NCBI GenBank assembly: GCA_964536465.1
Contig: CAZHXQ010000017.1
Span: forward strand, 1 to 28,316
From: Mesolinea sp964536465
GTDB lineage: Bacteria; Chloroflexota; Anaerolineae; Anaerolineales; Anaerolineaceae
Reading direction: 5' to 3'
Length of the DNA: 28,316 nucleotides
Below are positions 1 through 7,600 of this stretch, one piece after another. The first letter of the stretch is position 1, and the number at the start of each line of letters is the position of its first letter. A model generated the notes under the pieces. The model ran no database searches. It was given only the letters and a program-made list of their open reading frames with translations, and was not told where the DNA came from. Made by a program: the position numbers and the translations under genes.

Positions 1-1687
1 GGTCGCGCAGGTGCTCGACTCAATGGACCTTGAGCGAGAGAAAGGCGTCACTATCAAGGCCTCCGCTGTGCGTATGGTCTATACTGACCCCACCGGGCAG
101 GATTACGAATTTAACCTGATCGACACTCCGGGCCACGTCGACTTCAGCTATGAGGTCAGTCGCGCGCTTTATGCCTGCGAAGGGGCAGTGCTGGTCATCG
201 ACGCGACTCAAGGCATTGAAGCGCAGACCCTTGCAAATCTCTACCTCGCGCTGGAAGCAAACCTGGTCATCATCCCGGTGCTGACTAAGGTTGATCTTCA
301 GTCAGCCATGGTGGAAGATGTCACCCGCGACCTGGTGCAGCTGCTTGGCGTGGATGAAACTGAGATCATTGCCATCAGTGCCAAAACCGGTCAAAACGTG
401 GAAGCGGTTTTACAGGCGGTTGCAGAGCGCGTCCCGGCCCCTGTGGTGGATAAGGAAAAACCTCTGCGGGCGCTAATTTTCGACTCCCATTATGACCCTT
501 ACAAGGGCGTCATCGCCTATGTTCGAATTTTCGATGGCAAAATCGTAGCCAACGATAAAATTATGATGATGGCCACCGGCGTTAAAGTTGAACCGGTTGA
601 AATTGGCATCTTTTCACCCGGAATGAAACCCGTTCAACTCCTGGAAGCTGGAGATGTGGGCTATATCGCTACCGGGCTGAAGACTGTGCACGATTGTCGG
701 GTGGGCGATACGATAACTCACGCTGCCAAACCAGCTGATAAGCCGCTGCCGGGTTATCAGAAAGCCAAACCGATGGTTTTCGCTGGCGTCTATCCGGTGG
801 AGGGAGAGGAATATGGCGATCTTAAAGAAGCGCTGGAAAAACTGCAGCTGAACGACGCCTCGCTCACCTGGGAACCGGAATCGTCTGAAGCCTTGAACTT
901 CGGCTTTCGCTGTGGATTCCTGGGCTTGTTCCATATGGAAATCATCCAGGAACGACTTGAGCGCGAATACGACCTCGACGTTGTTTTTACTGCTCCTTCA
1001 GTGGAATACAAAGTTGACCTGAAAAATGAGACAACCATCATCATCGACTCACCGGCAGACTTGCCTGATGAAGGCGAGATCGTTGAAATCTATGAGCCCT
1101 GGATGGCTCTCGAAATCTTCACTCCAACCGATTACTATGGCGTGGTCATGGAACTGGTCAAACGGCGCCGGGGAATTTATATTGATCAGGATTATCCCTC
1201 CGCCCATCGAGTCCAGCTTAATTTTGAGATTCCGCTCTCCGAGATCATCATCGATTTCTTTGACCTGCTGAAATCCAGCACCCGCGGTTACGCCTCGATG
1301 GACTACAAATTTATCGAATACCGCGCCGGCGATTTGGTGAAGTTGCAGATTTTGCTCAACGAAGAGCCGGTAGATGCCCTGACCGCCATTGTTCACAAAC
1401 AGGACGCCTTCCATAAGGGTCAGGCTCTGGTGAGCAAGCTAAAAGGCATCATCCCAAGCCAGATGTTCGTGATTCCCATTCAGGCTTATGCCCAGGGTAG
1501 AGTGATTTCGCGTGCCAATGTTCGAGCTTTGCGCAAGGACGTTCTGGCAAAGTGTTACGGTGGCGACATCACCCGTAAGAAAAAGTTGTTGGAAAAGCAG
1601 AAAAAAGGCAAGAAACGCATGAAGATGGTCGGCAGTGTGCAGATCCCCCAGGAAGCTTTTATGGCAATCCTGCGCCTGGAGGATTAA
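1..1687 (+). CDS. lepA: Elongation factor 4 (LepA), 5'-truncated
   Basis: Ribosome-bound translational GTPase that acts on paused or mistranslocated ribosomes at the membrane and cytosol. The reading frame is open from base 2 to the TAA at 1685-1687, giving about 561 residues, so the first ~40 residues including the P-loop (G1) lie upstream of the window. The GTG at base 11 is an internal Val codon, not a start: the family sequence LDSMDLERE is already in progress there. Visible motifs are G2 (GVTIKA), G3 (DTPGH), G4 (TKVD, where Asn is usual) and G5 (SAK), then the EF-G-like domains and the LepA-specific basic C-terminal domain (KKGKKRMK near 1600-1625). The stop overlaps the next gene's ATG by one base, so it is probably co-transcribed with the membrane genes behind it. 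Identification is firm. Confidence 0.97.
   Translation, partial: VAQVLDSMDLEREKGVTIKASAVRMVYTDPTGQDYEFNLIDTPGHVDFSYEVSRALYACEGAVLVIDATQGIEAQTLANLYLALEANLVIIPVLTKVDLQSAMVEDVTRDLVQLLGVDETEIIAISAKTGQNVEAVLQAVAERVPAPVVDKEKPLRALIFDSHYDPYKGVIAYVRIFDGKIVANDKIMMMATGVKVEPVEIGIFSPGMKPVQLLEAGDVGYIATGLKTVHDCRVGDTITHAAKPADKPLPGYQKAKPMVFAGVYPVEGEEYGDLKEALEKLQLNDASLTWEPESSEALNFGFRCGFLGLFHMEIIQERLEREYDLDVVFTAPSVEYKVDLKNETTIIIDSPADLPDEGEIVEIYEPWMALEIFTPTDYYGVVMELVKRRRGIYIDQDYPSAHRVQLNFEIPLSEIIIDFFDLLKSSTRGYASMDYKFIEYRAGDLVKLQILLNEEPVDALTAIVHKQDAFHKGQALVSKLKGIIPSQMFVIPIQAYAQGRVISRANVRALRKDVLAKCYGGDITRKKKLLEKQKKGKKRMKMVGSVQIPQEAFMAILRLED
1678..1682 (+). promoter_or_regulatory. Shine-Dalgarno GGAGG for the flippase-like gene
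   Basis: GGAGG lies inside the last codons of lepA, 4 nt before the ATG at 1687. It supports that ATG as the true start and suggests translational coupling across the TAATG junction. Confidence 0.7.
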
Positions 1688-2712
1688 TGCCCGACCCGCA
1701 AGTGAAACCCGGCCCGAGCCGGTTTGTCAAAATTGGCGTACCCGTGCTGATCAGTGCCCTGGCGATCTGGCTGGTCACCAGACAACTGGACTTTCAAGCT
1801 GTGGGGGATGCTTTTGGACAACTATCCGTGGGGTCAATTGTACTCATCCTGATTTGTTTTTCGGTCGGCCTGGTCTTGAGAGGGCTGACTTGCTGGATCA
1901 TTCTGGGTGGAAAAATCAGTTTTATGAATACATTTTGGGGGATGAACCTGGGTTATCTGCTCAATACCGTTATTCCTCTCAGGTTGGGTGAGTTTGGCAG
2001 GGCAGCCTTCCTGGCGGAAAGAGGAAGCCAGCGCTTAAGTTACTTGGAAGCCTTGGCGTCAATTGTGGCAGAGCGCATTTTGGATCTGCTGGTCGGTTTT
2101 TCATTTTTAGTTTTCTGCCTTTTTTTCCTGATACAAAACGAGGCTCTTAAAAAGATTGCCTGGATCGGCATTCTGCTCCTGGCGTTGGTGATTGCTTTTA
2201 TCTTCTACGCCACCAGAAACAAGGAACAAGTTGTTCTTTGGCTGCGAGGGCGTTTCAATCAGTCGAAGTTAATGGTTAACAAGGTCATCCCTGCTTTGGA
2301 ACAACTCCTGACCGGGTTTCAGTTTTTTATCAAACCAGAACGTTTTGCGCTGGCTTATTTGATTTTAGCAGTCAGCTGGTCTTTTTCGATGATTGAGTTT
2401 TTTATCTTGCAGAGCGCGATTTTGCAGACCTCTGAATGGTGGTGGCCAATGGTGGTGATTCCAGCAAGCGCCTTCGTGAACGCGCTGCCCGCCGCCCCCG
2501 GCGGACTGGGCGTTTTTGAGGCTGGAACGGTTGGAGCCTACGCGCTGGTGGGGGTGGATAAGGCACCCGCTCTGGCGATGGCCCTGGTTGTTCACCTGGT
2601 GCAAATCGTGATTCCCGCCGCCCTTGGCGCGATCGCGCTGCTGAAAACGGGCCAAAGCCTGAGCTCTATGGTCGAAAAGGCGGTTACCATCCAACACAGA
2701 AAGGAGTTGTGA
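1687..2712 (+). CDS. Flippase-like integral membrane protein (UPF0104 / LPG_synthase_TM family)
   Basis: 341-residue polytopic membrane protein with about eight hydrophobic segments. It matches the UPF0104 family (the membrane part of MprF-type proteins, also found alone in glycan clusters). Two family signatures are visible: a loop with LGEFGRAAFLAERG followed by ERILDLL (around residues 99-135), and a PAAPGGLGVFEAG loop (around residues 268-281) before the last membrane segments. Stand-alone members are annotated as flippase-like and are thought to move lipids or lipid-linked sugars. Its place between lepA and a glycosyltransferase supports a role in moving a glycolipid intermediate, but the substrate is not visible. 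Start ATG 1687 has a GGAGG ribosome site 4 nt upstream. The stop is 2 nt before the preferred start of the next gene. Confidence 0.88.
   Translation: MPDPQVKPGPSRFVKIGVPVLISALAIWLVTRQLDFQAVGDAFGQLSVGSIVLILICFSVGLVLRGLTCWIILGGKISFMNTFWGMNLGYLLNTVIPLRLGEFGRAAFLAERGSQRLSYLEALASIVAERILDLLVGFSFLVFCLFFLIQNEALKKIAWIGILLLALVIAFIFYATRNKEQVVLWLRGRFNQSKLMVNKVIPALEQLLTGFQFFIKPERFALAYLILAVSWSFSMIEFFILQSAILQTSEWWWPMVVIPASAFVNALPAAPGGLGVFEAGTVGAYALVGVDKAPALAMALVVHLVQIVIPAALGAIALLKTGQSLSSMVEKAVTIQHRKEL
2701..2706 (+). promoter_or_regulatory. Shine-Dalgarno AAGGAG deciding the GT4 start
   Basis: AAGGAG sits 8 nt before ATG 2715 but only 2 nt before the in-frame GTG 2709. The spacing favours ATG 2715 as the start of the glycosyltransferase. 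Confidence 0.7.
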
Positions 2713-2714
2713 GC

Positions 2715-3869
2715 ATGAAAATCCTGATATCCGCAACCTATTTTTACCCTTACAGTTCGGGTCTCTCCATCTACGCTTTGCGGCTGGCGGAAGCTCTGGC
2801 GGAGCGCGGACATGAAGTGGTGGTGCTGACTTCTCAGCACCGAAAAGATTTGGCTGAGCTCGAACCTCACGGAAAATTTCAGATCGTCCGCGTGCCTGTG
2901 GCTGTAAAGCTTTCAAAAGGTGTGCTGATGCCTACGCTGAACAAAATTGCCCGACAGTGGATCGCCTGGGCTGATGTGATCAATCTTCACCTGCCTCAAT
3001 TCGAAAGCCTGCTGCTCAGCCAGATTGCCCAAGAGATCAAAAAGCCAGTGCTGGTAACGTACCACTGTGACCTGGTTATGGGCGCTGGCTGGCTCCATCG
3101 CCTGGCTGGGTTGGTTACGACCGCGATCAGTAGAAAAGTAGTCCGGGACGCTAACCTGATTGTCCAGAATTCCCTGGATTATGCTGAAAACTCACCTGTG
3201 TTGAGCCTGTATCTCGAAAAGGTTTTTGAGGTGCCCACACCAGTCAAGGTAAAGCTCGTTCCGGAGGAACGTATTGAGGTCTTCAGACAAAAATTTGGGT
3301 TAAAGAGCAGCGACAAGGTGATTGGACTGGCCGGCAGGGTTGCCACGGAAAAGGGCTACGAATACCTCGCCATGGCTCTGCCCGGTATTCTGCAAACCTT
3401 CCCACAGGCAAGCGTGGTGCATGCCGGCGCCTGGAAATCGGTTATCGGAGAACAAAACTACCAATCCCAGGTAGAGCGGCAGATTGAACCCTTCGGTAAA
3501 AAGTGGCAGTCTTTGGGATATTTGAGCGATGAGGATTTTGAAGCTTTCTTTGGTGCGTGTGATGTACTGGTGTTTTCAAGTTTGAACGCAACCGAGTCGT
3601 ATGGAATAGTCCAGATTGAAGCGATGACGCAAGGAACACCGGTGGTGGCTTCAGACCTGCCGGGCGTCCGGCAGCCAGTTGCCCAGACGGGTTTGGGCAA
3701 GATAGTCCCCATCCGAGATGCAGAGGCAATCAGACGGGCAGTGATTGAGATCCTGAGTGAAGGTAAAAAAGATCGCATAATCCCCACCCAGTTCCTGCAA
3801 AAATTCCAGCAAGAGGCTGTGGCGCGCCGTTATGAGGAATTGATGAGTCTATTGGTGGGGCATGACTGA
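2715..3869 (+). CDS. GT4-family glycosyltransferase
   Basis: 384-residue cytosolic glycosyltransferase of the GT-B fold, retaining type (GT4-like). The N-terminal Rossmann half opens with MKILISATYFYPYSSGLSIY, the usual GT4 start with a Gly-rich acceptor loop. The C-terminal half has GLAGRVATEKGY, the nucleotide-sugar-binding loop, and the E-x7-E motif at E294 and E302 (ESYGIVQIE), followed by GTPVVASDLPGVRQ. It probably adds a sugar from a nucleotide donor to a membrane-lipid acceptor on the inner face; donor and acceptor cannot be told. An in-frame GTG at 2709 would add two residues, but ribosome-site spacing favours ATG 2715. The 3' end overlaps the next gene by 8 nt. Confidence 0.9.
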   Translation: MKILISATYFYPYSSGLSIYALRLAEALAERGHEVVVLTSQHRKDLAELEPHGKFQIVRVPVAVKLSKGVLMPTLNKIARQWIAWADVINLHLPQFESLLLSQIAQEIKKPVLVTYHCDLVMGAGWLHRLAGLVTTAISRKVVRDANLIVQNSLDYAENSPVLSLYLEKVFEVPTPVKVKLVPEERIEVFRQKFGLKSSDKVIGLAGRVATEKGYEYLAMALPGILQTFPQASVVHAGAWKSVIGEQNYQSQVERQIEPFGKKWQSLGYLSDEDFEAFFGACDVLVFSSLNATESYGIVQIEAMTQGTPVVASDLPGVRQPVAQTGLGKIVPIRDAEAIRRAVIEILSEGKKDRIIPTQFLQKFQQEAVARRYEELMSLLVGHD

Positions 3870-4668
3870 ATTAACGCAAAAAGAAATTGTCCGCATCTGC
3901 GAACAGCAGCTGTTCCATTTACCTTACTTCAGAGGCATGCTGCGGGCGGTTGAACAACGCTTTTACGAGCAACAGGAGTTGCAAGAACCAATCTATGATC
4001 TGGGTGCCGGCGATGGGCACTTCGCCTGGGCATTGTTTAACGGTGAAAACGTGATCGGCACGGATCCCTGGTGGCAGCCGTTGAAGGAAGCAAAGGCGAG
4101 AGAAGTGTATCCACTTCTGGTGCAGGCAGAAGGCGCCAGTAGCCCGCTTGCAAGCGCCAGCTGCGGCAGCGCGATCAGCAATTCGGTGTTGGAGCACATC
4201 CCTGAGGTACAGTCCGTCCTGGATGAGGTGGGGCGAGTGTTGAAACCAGGTGGAAAATTCTTTTTCGCGGTTCCGAACCGCAGATTTGTAACTGATCTTT
4301 GGGGCATGAAAATTTTTGGTTACCTGGGGTTGAAAGGCCTTGGCGCGGCTTACTCGCGGTTTTTTAACAAGATTGCACGACACGTCAACCTTGACCCACC
4401 TGAGGTGTGGGTAGAACGCCTGCAGAAGGCGGGTTTTGACCAGGTGGACTACTGGCATTATTTCCCGATCAGCGCACTGCACAAACTTGAACGCGGTCAC
4501 GCAGCCGGACTGCCAAACTTGCTCTGGAAAAAGCTGTTGGGAAAGTGGGTTTTATTCAAGAGCCGTAAAAATCCTTTTCTCCACTTTGATGAAATCGCGC
4601 GGCTGGTGGCTGAACCTTACGACCAAGAAGGAAGCTGTACTTTTTATATTGCCAGGAGGAAAGCGTGA
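3862..4668 (+). CDS. Class I SAM-dependent methyltransferase (Methyltransf_11 type)
   Basis: 268-residue cytosolic methyltransferase. Motif I is DLGAGDG starting at D46, which binds S-adenosylmethionine; the acidic residue after strand 2 is in GTDPWW. SNSVLEHIPE (around residues 108-117) and VLKPGGKFFF (around residue 130) are the post-II and post-III motifs of the small-molecule methyltransferase fold. A C-terminal basic and aromatic stretch of about 120 residues follows and gives no family clue. It overlaps the glycosyltransferase before it by 8 nt and the FkbM gene after it by 4 nt, so the three are almost certainly made together. A sugar or glycolipid substrate is likely from context, but quinone or other substrates cannot be excluded. 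Confidence 0.85.
   Translation: MTELTQKEIVRICEQQLFHLPYFRGMLRAVEQRFYEQQELQEPIYDLGAGDGHFAWALFNGENVIGTDPWWQPLKEAKAREVYPLLVQAEGASSPLASASCGSAISNSVLEHIPEVQSVLDEVGRVLKPGGKFFFAVPNRRFVTDLWGMKIFGYLGLKGLGAAYSRFFNKIARHVNLDPPEVWVERLQKAGFDQVDYWHYFPISALHKLERGHAAGLPNLLWKKLLGKWVLFKSRKNPFLHFDEIARLVAEPYDQEGSCTFYIARRKA
4654..4660 (+). promoter_or_regulatory. Shine-Dalgarno AGGAGGA for the FkbM gene
   Basis: A near-perfect anti-16S match 4 nt before GTG 4665. It confirms the GTG start inside the end of the preceding methyltransferase gene (GTGA overlap). Confidence 0.75.
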
Positions 4669-5486
4669 GAGCGATTCGAAAATATTCATATTATCTCTGG
4701 TCAATCATAGAGCTTTTGGTTGGAGTAAAGAACTGGAAGGTTCTGTTCCAAATCTTCCTCGGCAAGCCTTTTGTGGGCGTGAAATGGCTGGAATTGCGGC
4801 GCGATAACCTTAAAATCGGAGTTGGCAGCAAGATGGAAGCCTGGTCTGTAAAAGAAACCCTGATCGACCAGTTCTATACCAGGCTGGGGACCGTGATCCA
4901 AAGCGATTGGGTGGTGGTGGATATCGGCGCAGCCATTGGCGAATTTACCATAGAAGCGGCTTTGAAACTGACCACTGGCATTGTGCATGCTTTTGAGCCC
5001 AATCCGGGCAGCCTCAATATCCTGAGGCAGAATCTGCGCGCCAATAATTTAAACCGGGTGGAAACCTACAATCTGGGTGTTTGGAAGGAAGAAGGCGAGA
5101 TCCCGCTCCACTTCCTCAATAACGAACCTCTTCAGGCGGTCAGCGGGAATTCGCAATCGGCTGAACTGCTGGCGATCAAAGAGACCAGTATTCCAGTCAT
5201 CACGCTTGAACAAGTGGTCGCTGAAAAAGTTGGTGGAAAAATTGATCTTTTGAAGCTCGACTGCGAAGGGGCAGAATATGAGATCCTGATGAACCAGGAC
5301 GCGCTGCTCTTTGATAAGATCGATCGTATTATCATGGAGTACCATGACCTCGATGAGCGCTTCTGCCACCAGCAGCTCGTCAAACAGATGACCCGGTTTG
5401 GTTACCAGGTCAGGAAGTATGAGAACCTGGTTCACGCGGACCTGGGTTACTTGTTTTTCGAGAGGGTGCCAGCGGCAACCTCTTGA
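4665..5486 (+). CDS. FkbM family methyltransferase
   Basis: 273-residue SAM-dependent O-methyltransferase of the FkbM family, which methylates hydroxyl groups on sugars, polysaccharides and natural products. The SAM site is VDIGAAIGEFT from V85/D86, followed by the FEPNPGSLNILRQNL helix typical of FkbM. LLKLDCEGAEYEIL carries the family hallmark D199-x-E201-G. The region before residue 80 is short and partly hydrophobic. GTG 4665 is the start, supported by a strong ribosome site, and it overlaps the previous stop by 4 nt. The next gene begins 20 nt downstream. With a second methyltransferase directly upstream, it suggests that the glycan of this locus is methylated at one or more hydroxyls. 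Confidence 0.9.
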   Translation: MRAIRKYSYYLWSIIELLVGVKNWKVLFQIFLGKPFVGVKWLELRRDNLKIGVGSKMEAWSVKETLIDQFYTRLGTVIQSDWVVVDIGAAIGEFTIEAALKLTTGIVHAFEPNPGSLNILRQNLRANNLNRVETYNLGVWKEEGEIPLHFLNNEPLQAVSGNSQSAELLAIKETSIPVITLEQVVAEKVGGKIDLLKLDCEGAEYEILMNQDALLFDKIDRIIMEYHDLDERFCHQQLVKQMTRFGYQVRKYENLVHADLGYLFFERVPAATS

Positions 5487-5506
5487 TTAGAGACTAAAAT
5501 TAGCGC

Positions 5507-7600
5507 ATGGACCAAGACCAAACGCCCATGGAGCATGATCCGACCGTTCTGGAAGCGCTTCAGCGTTATTTCAGCAGACCCGGTGAAGATACTGTACCTC
5601 CAGAGACTGCAAGCTTCGATAGACGTCGAGACGCGCATGCGCTACAGACCAATGAAAGCAAGTATCTGACAGTTGCGTTAATTTTCTTCTTGCTGGGTCA
5701 ATTCCTGATTGAATTCCTGAGAGAGTCCTTGGGATGGTTGGGAATAGGGCTGATCATGGCAGGATTTGTCCTGGCACTGATCGCCTTTTTGCGTAAAAAG
5801 TCGGCCGTAGATGAAAACCTGAAGGGTAAATCTGCCCAGGCGCAGATCAACCACGTGGGCGTGCGTTTGGTCTGGGTACTGACGGCTTTCGTTTTGGCAG
5901 TCGCCGCGAGCTTGCTTTATCGGCAGGGTAGAGTAAATTCGCTCGCCGGATTGCTTTGGCTCGCCAGCATCGTCGCCGTCGTGGGCGCCTTCTTTCAGGC
6001 TGACCGATTTCACTGGCCGGACATCAAATCAGTCTTTCGCAACTTTCTGTCAAGCCCGAGAAAGTGGATCGTATATGGGATTTTGATTGCAGTTGTGCTG
6101 GTTTTTCAATTGGGAAGATTGGAACAGGTGCCTCCTGAGATCATCAGTTCTCAGGTGGAAGGTTATTACACTGTTGACGGCATTTTGAACGGGGATAGCG
6201 GATTGTGGTTCCCTCGAAATGTTGTCAGTGAACCGCTCAGTTATTATTGGGCAGCTTTGGTCAATGTTTTTAGGGCAAGCCCTCTCAGCTTTGCGAGCCT
6301 GAAACTTGCCTATGGCTTGGCGGGATTGGTCGCAGTAATTTATATGTTCATGCTTGGCAAGCGCCTGTTTGACGAAACAGCAGGTTTTATCAGCGCCTTA
6401 ATGTTAGGTGTAAGCTTTTGGTCAATCCTCCAACAGAGGGCGGTTTTAGGCTATGGTCTGGTGCTTCCTATTATGCTGCCGGCACTCTACTATTTATTTA
6501 AATCACTGCAGGATGACGATCTGAATTCTTTGCTCATCGCCTCAGCGCTGACCGCACTGGGGCTGCTGACTAACAAAATTTTCATTATACTGGTAATCGC
6601 CAACTTGATCATTAGCATTTTGTATGCCAATCGTAAGGAAGGTGATGAGGCTGGAATAACCTTGCCGTTGCGCATAGGTATAAGCTTATTAACAGGCTCT
6701 GTAGTAGTTTTACCGCTGATTTTTGTAATCGCGTTAAACCCAGCAGGTTGGATAGCACTTATCATCGACCAGCTTTCTGCTCCAAATGATTCGGGTCTTA
6801 TTGGAGCGCTGATCACGTTTTTCAGAAATCTTGTTTCCGCATTGGGAATGGTGAATTGGTCTAACCGCAGCAGCTGGGTAGACGGGATAGGCGGCCGGGG
6901 AGCCTTGGATTGGGTAAGCGCGGCGTTTTTCTTGTTTGGACTATGCGTCACGCTGTTGCATGACCTTCGCAGTGACCGCAAGCAAGCACTTTCACTTGTT
7001 TTCTTATTTGTAATTATGTTGGTTCCATCCGCGCTTTCGATCGCGCAGCCGATGGAAAACCCATCCTTAAGCCGGGCGCTGGGGGCTGCCATACCTGCTA
7101 TTTTAATCGCGGGTAGAGGGTTTGGTTTTGCTGCTGAAAGGCTTGCGTCTGTGGGCAAAGAGAATATTTGGGTCCGAAAAGTGTTTTTTATCGCTATTTT
7201 TGGTGTGCTGATTGTCCTGAATAATTTCGGCCTGATTAACAGCACCTATACCCGCAATTACCAGGCTTCGGCATGGAATGCCAGCGAGATGGCCGAGGTT
7301 ATCCGCAACTATGATATCGGAAAATCAGGTAATAGCCAGGCGTTTGTGGTCGGTTTTCCCCATTGGGTCGACGCGCGTTCTGTTGCCATAACCATGGGTC
7401 AGCCAGAAAGCAACCTATCTATCCTGCCCCAGGATCTGGGCAGCACGCTGGAACCGCAAATCTCCAAGATTTTTCTTCTACACCTGTCTGACACGGAAAG
7501 TCTGGGTCAGTTACAATCCCTCTATCCTGGTGGGGTTGCGACGACATACCAAAGCCTTCACCCGGATAAAAACTTTATGATTTACCTTGTGAGCCAGTGA
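5507..7600 (+). CDS. GT39-type (PMT/ArnT-like) polytopic membrane glycosyltransferase
   Basis: 697-residue membrane protein, likely GT-C fold. It has a soluble N-terminus of about 60 residues, two membrane helices, a short linker, then about ten more hydrophobic segments, and a soluble C-terminal domain of about 100 residues (from near residue 595). The first large outside loop, which carries the acidic active-site residues in GT39/GT83 enzymes, reads EGYYTVDG with E218 and D224, followed by NGDSGLWFPRN and EPLSYYW. This resembles the family's acidic-Gly-Tyr-Tyr loop but without an adjacent Asp-Glu pair. It would use a polyprenyl-phosphate sugar at the outer membrane face. No clear ribosome site precedes ATG 5507; ATG 5528 is a possible alternative. 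The stop overlaps the next gene's GTG by 4 nt. Function class is fairly sure, substrate unknown. Confidence 0.75.
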   Translation: MDQDQTPMEHDPTVLEALQRYFSRPGEDTVPPETASFDRRRDAHALQTNESKYLTVALIFFLLGQFLIEFLRESLGWLGIGLIMAGFVLALIAFLRKKSAVDENLKGKSAQAQINHVGVRLVWVLTAFVLAVAASLLYRQGRVNSLAGLLWLASIVAVVGAFFQADRFHWPDIKSVFRNFLSSPRKWIVYGILIAVVLVFQLGRLEQVPPEIISSQVEGYYTVDGILNGDSGLWFPRNVVSEPLSYYWAALVNVFRASPLSFASLKLAYGLAGLVAVIYMFMLGKRLFDETAGFISALMLGVSFWSILQQRAVLGYGLVLPIMLPALYYLFKSLQDDDLNSLLIASALTALGLLTNKIFIILVIANLIISILYANRKEGDEAGITLPLRIGISLLTGSVVVLPLIFVIALNPAGWIALIIDQLSAPNDSGLIGALITFFRNLVSALGMVNWSNRSSWVDGIGGRGALDWVSAAFFLFGLCVTLLHDLRSDRKQALSLVFLFVIMLVPSALSIAQPMENPSLSRALGAAIPAILIAGRGFGFAAERLASVGKENIWVRKVFFIAIFGVLIVLNNFGLINSTYTRNYQASAWNASEMAEVIRNYDIGKSGNSQAFVVGFPHWVDARSVAITMGQPESNLSILPQDLGSTLEPQISKIFLLHLSDTESLGQLQSLYPGGVATTYQSLHPDKNFMIYLVSQ

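Noticed and set aside
6490..7245. 251-codon open frame on the minus strand opposite the GT39-type gene
   Set aside because: Ser/Lys/Ile-rich shadow sequence without motifs, opposite a supported membrane protein.
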